Shown here one piece after another: positions 25,101-33,400 of a stretch of DNA of 64,000 bases; the stretch's first letter is position 1, and each line of letters starts with the position of its first letter. The notes under the pieces were generated by a model, which ran no database searches, was not told where the DNA came from, and was given only the letters and a program-made list of their open reading frames with translations. This DNA is from DASSUW01 sp963792385 (GTDB taxonomy: Bacteria > Actinomycetota > Thermoleophilia > Solirubrobacterales > Solirubrobacteraceae), in the NCBI GenBank assembly GCA_963792385.1, contig CAWBVZ010000012.1, positions 682,001-746,000 on the forward strand, read 5' to 3'. The translations under genes were made by a program, and so were the position numbers.

Positions 25101-25495
25101 AGCGACCGCTCGTAGCTCGCCCACGCGACGTGGGACTCGTGCAGCGTGACGACCAGCCCGTCGAGCTCCCGCGCGCCGTCGCCCAGGTCGCCGGCCCGCG
25201 CGCGGTCGGCCAGCCGGTCCGCGACGACCTGGGCGAGCACCTCGGTGGTGGTGTTGGTGCCCGCGAAGTCCGTCTCGTCGTCGAGGTTGCGGTAGCTGAG
25301 CTCGGCCACGACGGCGTGGAGCGCCTCGGCCGCGCGGCCGAGGTCGACGACGATGCCGTCGGCGTCGAGCGTCGCGCGGCGGAAGGTGGCGTCGACGACG
25401 TACGTCGCGCCGTGCAGGCGCTGCGCGGGCCCGAACACCTCGCCGCGCAGGCTGTGGGCGATCATCATGTGGTCGCGGACCGTCACGCTGAACAC
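25097..25495 (-). CDS. Divergent 6-pyruvoyltetrahydropterin synthase/QueD homologue
   Basis: A 132-residue T-fold protein. The first zinc histidine is His14 in MIAHSL, the second is His28 in RLHGATY, but the third ligand of the canonical LHGHxY motif is Ala30, and the position of the catalytic Cys three residues before Leu27 is Ala24. The C-terminal TLHESHVAWASYE keeps the conserved Glu. Family members convert 7,8-dihydroneopterin triphosphate to pyruvoyl- or carboxy-tetrahydropterin. With the Cys and one zinc ligand missing, this one likely has a changed reaction or no zinc. It lies three bases from the MDR gene and overlaps the glycosyltransferase start. Confidence 0.85.
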   Translation of the reverse strand: MFSVTVRDHMMIAHSLRGEVFGPAQRLHGATYVVDATFRRATLDADGIVVDLGRAAEALHAVVAELSYRNLDDETDFAGTNTTTEVLAQVVADRLADRARAGDLGDGARELDGLVVTLHESHVAWASYERSL

Positions 25496-25498
25496 GCG

Positions 25499-26479
25499 TT
25501 ACACCCCGTCGTAGGTGATGGTGTGGCAGAGCGCCGGCAGGCTTCCCGCGGCCAGGCGCGCCATCACGCCGGGCAGCTCCTCGAAGCGCGACTCGCCGGT
25601 GACGAGCACATCGAACGCGGGGTCGCGCAGCAGGTCGAGCGCGAGGGCCAGCCGGTCGGCCGTCGTGCGGCGCGCGCTGCGGGCCGGGGACACCGTCCCG
25701 ACCTGGCTGGCACGCAACCCAAGGCGACCGGAGTGGAACGCGCCGCCCAGCGACAGCCGCACCTCCGTATCGCCGTACCAGCTGAGGTCGATCACCGTGC
25801 CCTCGGGCGCGAGCAGCTCGAGCGAGCACTGGAGCCCGGCCGACGTCGCGCTCGTGTGCACGACCAGGTCGCACCCGCCGGCGGCATCGTTCGGCTCCGC
25901 GAAGCCGGCGCCGAGCGCGGTCGCGACCTCGGCGCGTGACGCGTCCACGTCGACGAGCGTGACCTCGACCGCCGGGAACCGGGCGAGCAGGCGGGCGACA
26001 CAGCAGCCCACCATTCCGGCGCCGACGACGGCGACGCGGTCGCCGACCAGCGGCGCCGCATCCCAGAGCGCGTTGACGGCGGTCTCGACGGTGCCGGCGA
26101 GCACGGCACGCGCGGGCGGCACGTCGTCGGGCACGACGGTCACGGCGCCGGCCGGCACCACGTAGGCCGTCTGGTGCGGGTACAGGCAGAAGACCGTGCG
26201 GCCACGCAGCTCCGGCGGCCCGCGCTCAACGGCGCCGACGTTGAGGTAGCCGTACTTGACCGGCCCCGGGAAGTCCCCGTCCTGGAACGGCGCGCGCATC
26301 GCGGCGTACTGGCTCGGCGGCACGCCGCCCCGGAACACCAGCGTCTCGGTGCCGCGGCTGATGCCGGACCGCAGCGTCCGGACCATCACGTCGTCGCGCC
26401 CCGGCTCGGGCAGCACGACCGGGCGGATCTCCCCGCGCCCGGGCGCGCGCAGCCAGAACGCGTGTGCGTCGTCGAGCAC
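25499..26479 (-). CDS. Zinc-binding-dehydrogenase-like MDR oxidoreductase
   Basis: A 326-residue medium-chain dehydrogenase. The N-terminal GroES-like part includes SGISRGTETLVFRGGVPPSQ and the GPVKYGYLNVGAVERGP loop. The Rossmann part has VAVVGAGMVGCCVARLLA and ends its cofactor loop in VDVDASRAE, where Asp suggests NAD(H). No four-cysteine structural zinc loop is present. The pattern is close to the BchC-like or threonine-dehydrogenase-like branch. Start GTG at 26477-26479. It is the first gene of the eight-gene leftward operon and probably oxidises or reduces a pathway alcohol. Confidence 0.85.
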   Translation of the reverse strand: MLDDAHAFWLRAPGRGEIRPVVLPEPGRDDVMVRTLRSGISRGTETLVFRGGVPPSQYAAMRAPFQDGDFPGPVKYGYLNVGAVERGPPELRGRTVFCLYPHQTAYVVPAGAVTVVPDDVPPARAVLAGTVETAVNALWDAAPLVGDRVAVVGAGMVGCCVARLLARFPAVEVTLVDVDASRAEVATALGAGFAEPNDAAGGCDLVVHTSATSAGLQCSLELLAPEGTVIDLSWYGDTEVRLSLGGAFHSGRLGLRASQVGTVSPARSARRTTADRLALALDLLRDPAFDVLVTGESRFEELPGVMARLAAGSLPALCHTITYDGV

Positions 26480-26574
26480 GTCCTATGCCTCGGCTTCGTG
26501 CGGCATCGGTCCGTAGTACGGCGGGCGGCCCCCGGAGGTTCTCAAACGGGGGGCGGGCGGCGCTTTACCAGCGT

Positions 26575-27111
26575 TCAGGCGGCCGGCGGACTCCCGGCTA
26601 CGGCGGCCTCCAGTGCCACCGCCGCCTCCGGCGACAGATGGTGACGCACCAGTCGCCCTCCGCGTCCCTTGAAGGCGCCGACCATCGCGTCCGTGTGTTC
26701 GGGGCTCGCGAGCAGAAGCACCGCCGACGACTTCTCGGGGACCTCCGCACGGACCTCGTCGATGAACGCGTCGTGAAGGTGCGGCACGTGGTGGGACTCA
26801 CTCAGTCCGCCCGCGGTGCCTCCGCCGACGAGCCCGAGCGCGAGCCCCATGGGACCGAAGAAGAGCCCGACGACCGCGCCGGTCAGTGCTCCCTCGGCGG
26901 TTCGCTTGCCGACCACGTCTCCCTGGTCGTCCAGATCGACGTAGCGGCCGCCGAACGTGCCACGCACGACGATCCGGTCGTGCCGGTGATGCTCGACAAA
27001 CGCGATCTCGTGAACCCACGGCGCGTCGCCGGAAGCGTCCAGCACGTCGGCGTAAGCCCGTTCGGCGCCCTCGGTGTGATTGAAGACCATCAGCGCGAGG
27101 TCGAGGCTCAT
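26575..27111 (-). CDS. DUF1269 glycine-zipper protein
   Basis: A 178-residue protein with two alpha/beta halves around a glycine-zipper hydrophobic hairpin (LTGAVVGLFFGPMGLALGLV, GGGTAGG), the layout of the DUF1269 family (general-stress-type proteins near the membrane). The N-terminal half has GAERAYADVLD and a VHEIAFVEHHRHDRIVV strand; the C-terminal half repeats the pattern in KSSAVLLLASPEHTD. The reaction is unknown. It is divergent from the DUF4242 gene with a 165-base gap containing a repeated operator-like element. Confidence 0.85.
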   Translation of the reverse strand: MSLDLALMVFNHTEGAERAYADVLDASGDAPWVHEIAFVEHHRHDRIVVRGTFGGRYVDLDDQGDVVGKRTAEGALTGAVVGLFFGPMGLALGLVGGGTAGGLSESHHVPHLHDAFIDEVRAEVPEKSSAVLLLASPEHTDAMVGAFKGRGGRLVRHHLSPEAAVALEAAVAGSPPAA

Positions 27112-27166
27112 GCGTGCAAGTTAGAAGGCGCGATCACGGCGTGCGTCCTCCCGATCGGGTGATTCG

Positions 27167-27200
27167 ATACGGCAATGCCGTGACGGAAATACGGCAATGC
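27167..27200. promoter_or_regulatory. Repeated operator-like element between DUF1269 and DUF4242 genes
   Basis: ATACGGCAATGC occurs twice (27167-27178 and 27189-27200) with a 22-bp period, about two helix turns. The first copy is part of a perfect palindrome ACGGCA-A-TGCCGT (27169-27181). The pair lies 77 bases upstream of the DUF4242 GTG and 56 bases upstream of the DUF1269 ATG, so a dimeric regulator could control both genes. Confidence 0.5.
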
Positions 27201-27276
27201 AGCGGATGCGGCGGTGCCTGACCTCACCGTAGGTTCGTCAGGACAGCCGTTCAACCGCAAATCAAGGAGCACCTCA

Positions 27277-27561
27277 GTGAAGACGTACGTCATCGAGCGC
27301 GAGATCCCCGGGGCTGCCGGGCTCACCCACGACGAGCTGCGCGGCATCACCAGCACGTCCAACGACGCCGTGGAGTCGCTCAACAAGCCGTACAAGTGGC
27401 TGCACAGCTACGTCGCAGGCGACAAGGTGTACTGCTTCCACCAGGCCGAGAGCGCCGAGGTGATCAGGGAGCACTCGAGCCGCGGCGGGTTCCCCGCCAA
27501 CCTCGTCGCCGAAGTCGCGTCGGTGTTCGACACCACCGGCCCGCGGGACCTCCCGGTCTAG
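27277..27561 (+). CDS. DUF4242 domain protein (SCO4226-like)
   Basis: A 94-residue ferredoxin-like alpha/beta protein. The KTYVIEREIPGAAGLTHDEL start and the WLHSYVAGDKVYCFHQAESA segment match DUF4242, whose Streptomyces member SCO4226 binds nickel. The role here is unknown. The GTG at 27277 is preceded by AAGGAG; an upstream ATG in the same frame (27214) lacks a site and family similarity. A strong hairpin follows the stop, so it is a single-gene transcript. A second DUF4242 protein is encoded at 59127. Confidence 0.85.
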   Translation: MKTYVIEREIPGAAGLTHDELRGITSTSNDAVESLNKPYKWLHSYVAGDKVYCFHQAESAEVIREHSSRGGFPANLVAEVASVFDTTGPRDLPV

Positions 27562-27571
27562 TCGCCTGACC

Positions 27572-27601
27572 GGCCCGCCCGGCCGCAGCGCCGGGCGGGC
27601 C
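27572..27601 (+). terminator. Strong GC hairpin after the DUF4242 gene
   Basis: A perfect 12-bp stem GGCCCGCCCGGC (27572-27583) with GCCGGGCGGGCC (27590-27601) and a CGCAGC loop, 10 bases after the stop codon. The tail GAGATTAAAC has no U-run. Confidence 0.75.
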
Positions 27602-27618
27602 GAGATTAAACTGGCCCG

Positions 27619-30483
27619 ATGAGCCGCGGTGTCCTGATCGAGCGTGACGCCGAGCGCGCCTGGCTGGAGGCTGCGCTGGCCGAGGCGCTCGAGGGCCGCG
27701 GTTCCCTGGTGCTGCTGGCCGGCGAGGCGGGCGTGGGAAAGACGCGCCTGGCCGAGGAGGTCTTCGGGTCCGCGCACGCGCACTTCCTGCGCGGCCTCTC
27801 CAGCCCTGGGATGCCCGCCTACGGGTCGGTCACGAGCGCTCTGCGCGGGTTCCTGCGTGCCGTGCCCGGAGGACTGTCGGCGTGCGGTCCGCTGCGCCCA
27901 CATCTGGCGCTGCTGCTCCCGGAGCTCGGAAACGCGATCGAGGAGAGCGATCGCGCCACGCTGTTCGAAGCGATCCGCTGCGCGCTCGCCACGGTCGCGG
28001 CCGAGCGGCCGGCGGTGGTGCTCCTCGACGACCTCCAGTGGTCCGACGACGCCACGCTCGAGCTGCTGGCGGCGCTCGCCGTTCCGCTGCGTGAGTTGCC
28101 CATGCTCGTGGTCGGCGCCTATCGCTCGGACGAGATCCCGCGCGCGCATCAGCTCAGGCGGTTGCGCAACGACCTGCGTCGGCACCGCTCACTCACCGAG
28201 CTGACGCTCGAGCCGCTCACCGCGCGCGGCACCGCGGAGCTGGCCGAGCGGGTGCTCGGCGCTGCCCCGTCGGCGCGGCTCGCTCGCACGCTGCACGACC
28301 GCTCGGGTGGCATCCCGTTCTTCATCGAGGAGCTCGCCGGGGCGCTCGAGGCCGGAGGGCGGCTGCGGACCCGGGACGCCGGAGTCGAGCTCACGCTCGA
28401 TGCCGACGTACCGCTGCCGCAGACGATCCGCGACGCCGTGCTGCTGCGGACCGGCGACCTGTCCGATCCGGCTCGCGCGACCGCGGAGGCGGCCTCGGTC
28501 GCAGGCACGCGCTTCGACGTCGAGCTCGTGGCCGCGCTCGGCTGGGAGGCCGGTCTCGACGAGCTCCTCACCAGTGGTCTGATCGTGGAGGTCGAGCCGG
28601 GCCGGGCCGCCTTCCGGCATCCGCTCGTGCGCGACGCGATCTACGAGGACGTGCCCTGGTTACGCCGGCGTTCGCTCCACCGCGATCTCGCGGAGGCACT
28701 CGAGGCGCGCGACGCCGGTCAGGCCGAGGTGGCCGCGCACTGGGTCGCGGCTCGCGACGGAACCCGTGCGCTCGACTCGCTGATGCGGGCGGTCGACGAG
28801 CTGTCGGCCGTTCACGCCTACCGGGACGCGGCACGTCTCGGACGCCAGGCGCTCGATCTGTGGCCCGAGGGGGAGCGCGGCGCGGAGCGGATCGCCGTGC
28901 TCGAGCGCCACGCGCGCTTCTCGGAGCTCGCGGGCGAGCTGGCCGAGGCGGCCCGTGCGCAGCGCGAGGTGGTGGCGGCACGGCGCGTCCGAGAGCGCCG
29001 GCCGTGCGCTCGGCGACGCCGAGCGGAGGCTGGCCGCGATCTACGAGCTCCAGGGCGATCGCGAGCGCGCGCTCGCCGCCAGGCGCGTCGCGGCCGACGC
29101 CTTCGCGGCGAACGGCCTCCCCGGCGATGCCGCCACGGAGCGCCTGGTCGCCGCCGGCTACCTGCAGAGCGCCGGCAACCACCGCGAAGCCGTCGAGCTC
29201 ACGCGCCGCGCCGAGGAGGAGGCCGGGCGAGCGGAGCGCATCGATCTCCGCGCGCGGAGCCTCGGGCTCCAAGGGGTCGTGCGTGTGAAGGGCGGCGAAT
29301 TCGACGAGGGGATGGAGACGATCCGAGCGGGGCTCTCGCTGGCGCTCGAGCACGAGCTCACGCTCGAGGCGGCGGAGGTCTACCAGCGGCTCGGCACGGC
29401 CCACGAGATCGCGGGCGACTACGGTGGCGCGCGCGATGCGCTCGCCACCGCGGTCGGCTTCTGCGAGGCCAATGGAGCGGACAGCATGGAGCACACATGC
29501 CTCAGCTGCATGGCCTACGTGCTGCGTGAGCTGGGCGACTGGGAGCGCGCCGACGGAGCTCTCGAACGAGCTTCGTTCCCCGGGTGCGAGCGCGGACGCC
29601 ACGGTGGTCGTGGACGGCGTTCTCGGGTCGATTCATGCGTTCCGGGGCGAGTCGTCGGCCGCCCGGCCGCTGCTCGTCCAGTGCCTCGAACACGGCCTCG
29701 CGCCTCGACGTTGTCTCGATGAGCGTGGACAGCGCCGCTGCGCTCGCGTGGCTGGCGGAGCACGAGGGCGATCTCGACGATGCCCACGACCACTGCCGCT
29801 TCGTGCTGGAGCGCTGGGAGCGCAGTGAGGACCACCACTACGCGGTCTGGGGCCTCCGCTGGGCTTCGTGTTTCTTCGCCCGTCACGGCTCGCTCGGCGA
29901 GGCGCGCGCGTGCGCCGAGGCGCTGTCGAGCATCGCGGCAAGGACCGGCCACCCGGACGCCCTGGCCGCGCTCGCACACGCACTCGGCGAGACGGCGCTC
30001 GCCGAAGGCCACGCGGACGCGGCCGCGCAGCAGCTCTGCCGCGCGGCGGAGCTGCACGCCAGTCTCGAGATCCCGTTCGAGCGAGCACAGATCCAGCTCC
30101 ACGCGGGGGTGGCGCTCGCCGCGGCTGGCCAGCGCGAGGCCGCCGCCGAGTGGTTCGCCGAGGCGCACGTCACGGCGCGCCGCCTCGGCGCCGCGCCGCT
30201 GGCCGCTCAGGCGGCCGCCGAGGTCGCGAAGCTCGGTGAGTCGGTCGAGCGCCGACTCGGGCGGCGCGCGGCGGCCGACCACGAGAACGCCGGGCTCTCC
30301 CGCCGCGAGCTCGAGGTGATGCGCTTGGTGGCATCCGGTCGCACGAACCGCGAGGTCGCCAGCGAGCTGGTGCTCAGCACGCGCACGGTGGACATGCACA
30401 TGCGCCACATACTCACGAAGCTCCGCTGCCGCTCACGCACCGAGGCCGCGGCCAAGGCCGGCGACCTCGGCCTGCTCGCCTAG
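27619..30483 (+). pseudogene. LuxR-family ATPase (LAL regulator) interrupted by three frameshifts
   Basis: The intact frame would encode about 950 residues: an AAA_16 ATPase with Walker A GEAGVGKTRLAEEV and Walker B AVVLLDDLQWSDD, TPR-like helices (QGDRERALAARRVAADAFAA and similar) and a C-terminal LuxR helix-turn-helix (LSRRELEVMRLVASGRTNRE to HILTKLRCRSRTEA). LAL proteins are ligand- or ATP-responsive activators of catabolic and antibiotic genes. The reading frame moves forward by one base at three places, near 28985-29005, 29555-29590 and 29695-29705, each equal to one extra base, so the C-terminal part returns to the original frame. It starts at the ATG at 27619. Either the gene is decayed or the sequence carries indel errors. 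Confidence 0.8.
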
Positions 30484-30495
30484 CGGGCGGGTGCT

Positions 30496-33400
30496 TCACC
30501 CGCTCGCCCCGGCGCATGCGGGCTCGTACGGTCGCCCCGGCAGCGCCTCCTCCCACTCGGTGCGAGTGAGTGAGCGTCCGGCGATCGCGCATGCGTGGGC
30601 CGCCCATGACGACGGCCGCACGTCCCAGAGGTATCCGCGGCCGCCGTCGTAGACGGCGGCGACGTGGCTACCGCCGCGCACGAACGCGGTGCCGACCTGG
30701 ACGTTGGGAATGCCCAGCAGCGGGCTGCCGATCGGGTCGCCGGTGGCTGGATCCCACAGTCGCACGGTGCCGTCTGCGGAGCTGGTGGCGAGCATGCGGC
30801 CATCCGGGCTGAACTCGGCCGTGAGGATGAAGCCGGTATGTCCGAGCAGTGCCCGACCGCGAGGCTGGAACGTGCGTCCGTCGTAGATCTCGACGCGGCC
30901 CTCGTGGTTGCCCAGGACGAGCAGGCGTCCGTCATCCGAGAAGCCGCTCCAGCGACCCCAGCGCATCGGAATGCGGGCCACGGTCTTGAGCGAGGGAACC
31001 GCCAGGATCTCCACGGTCCCTGTGCCGGGGCCGTTCTCGAGCGGCACGACGAGCGCCTTGCCGTCCGCGCGCATCGCGATGTCGCGCGGCAGCAGTTCCT
31101 CGAACTTTCGCGTCTTGACTTCGACGTGGCGTCGCGCATCCCACAGGCGCACGACGGCGTCGACCCCGGTCGTCGCCAGCCACCGTCCGTCGCCGCTGAA
31201 GGTCGGGCTCCACTCCCAGTTGCCGGCGCTCGGCAGCGGGCGGGTGAGCGCGGTGCGGGTGCGGGCGTCCCAGAAGCGCACCGAGCCGTCGGCTGCGGTC
31301 GTCACGATCGTGCGGCCGCCGGGGGCGAAGTCGACGCCCACCACGCCGGCATCCGGCCCGGTCACCGCCCGGAAGCGCCCGGTGTACCGCAACGTCCGGG
31401 TGTCGACGAGATTGACGAATCCGTGAGGGCGCGCGATCGCGATCGTGTCGCTGTCCGCGGTTGAACCAATCCTGTAGCCGACCTCGTCGAGTGCCCGCAG
31501 GCTTTCGGACTGGGTGCCCCTCGGACGGGTCGAGTCGGCACCGAAGAGCCGGCCGAGCTGCCGCGAGCCCGCCAGGTCCCACGCGATGACCGCGCCGTCG
31601 AGGCTGGCGCTGTACGCGGTGTGGCCATCGGGCGATACGGCAACTGCCGTCACACGTCCGGCGTGGCCCGTGAAGGTCTGCGCCCTGCCGCCGTTCTCGA
31701 CGCCGTGGACGATCACGGTCCCGTCATCGCCACCGGTCACGACGGCGCGGCCATCCGGAGTGAAGGCGGCGCTCTGGACGGACGCGGCGTGATGACCGGG
31801 TGCCGTTCGTGACGTCCCGGTGTTGAGATCGAGCAGGCGCAGCGAGCCGTCCTCCTGGCCGAGCGCGGCGACGTTGCCGTCCGCACTCACGGCCGACGCC
31901 CAGGGCAGCCCCCAATCCGGGAACCGCCGCGTCGGCGCGAGCGTCCGGCTGTCGCGGACCACGGTCTCTCGCGCGACCTCGCTGATCGTTATGGCGCGGT
32001 GATGCGACGCGAGGGAAACGAGCGGGGCCCCGGCCGCCGCGAGCCGGACCGGCCGCCCGAGGAACCGCCCGGTCGACGCGTCGAGGCGTCGCAGGACGCC
32101 GACCGGGACGGGACTGAATCCGTCGAACGGCTCGTACGCAACCAGGAACGTGCGCGAATCTCGCGAGATCGTGATGCTGCCGAACGCCTCAGGCCCGAGC
32201 GCGGGCAGGCGGTGATGGGCGACGCTCCGCAGGCTCCGCCCGTCGAGCACGTCGAGGGCAGCGCCCTGCTCGTTCCCGCTCGCCACGATCAGCCGCTCGC
32301 CGTCCGGCGTGAAGCGGACGACGTGAATGGGCCGCTCGGTCCGGAACGGCGACGCAATCCGCCGCCGGGTCTTCAGGTCGAAGGCCAGTAGTTGGCCGCG
32401 GCCATCGCCGGCCACCAGGATCCGGTCGTCCGGCCGAACCGCGACCGTGAGCATCCGCCCGCCCGTGCCACGCATCACGCCGACGGCGGCGGGGCTGCGG
32501 AGCAGCGCGGAGAACAGCGTGTTGCGAGTGGCAGCGGAATCGTCGAGCGCGAAACCCTGGCGGGCGAGAAGCAGCGAGTGGTCGAGCGCATCCTCCGTCA
32601 ACGCCTGGGCACCGAGCCGCTGGGCCTCGGCGACACGGGCCTCGGTCCGGGCGTTGCCGCGCTCGTTCAACGCCACGACCCCGGCTACCACCGCCGCGAC
32701 GAGCAGGATCGCGACGCCCGCCAGCACGATCTGAAGACGACGGTGGGCACGTCCGGCGGCCGTGCGGCTGGCGTCGAGGAACGCGCGCTCGCTCGCGTTG
32801 AGCTCATCGGCGTGGCCCGCGCGCCATTCGAGCGCGGCGCTCAGTCGCGCTCCCCGGTAGAGCGCGGCCGGGTCGCGCGCATCGGCGTCCCAGGCGCGCG
32901 CTGCGTCGGTGAGTTGGTGGTGCAGCCGGCGACCTTGCACGTCCGCCTCGAGCCAGGCTCGGAGCCTCGGCCACTCGCGGAGGAGCGCCTCGTGCGCCAC
33001 TTCGACGGACCCCTCGCCGGTCGTGAGCAGCCGTCGCTCCGTGAGCCGGGCGACGACGTCCGCGCTGCTTGACGTCTGCAGCTCGCGGAGCGGGAGCCGG
33101 CGGCGCACGATCACGCCGTCCTCTCCCTCTCCCGCCAGGCGGAGCAGCACGTTGCGAGCCGCGGTCTGCTGTGCCGGCTCGAGGTCGAGAAACGCGTCCT
33201 CGGCGAGCCGCGCGACCGCGCCATGGACTCCGCCGCTGCGGATGTAGGCGGAGTGGCATAGGCGCCGGCCGTCACGCTGGCGCCAAAGCTCGAGCAGTGC
33301 CGTCGACAGGAGCGGCAGCGCCCCTGGCTGGCCTTCGACGTCGATCAGGAGGGCATCCAGCAGCTCCGGCTCGACACGCAGACCGACGCGCTGGGCCGGT

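Noticed and set aside
27214..27276. Upstream ATG for the DUF4242 gene
   Set aside because: The added residues (SGQPFNRKSRST and others) do not fit the family, and a good ribosome site precedes the GTG at 27277.
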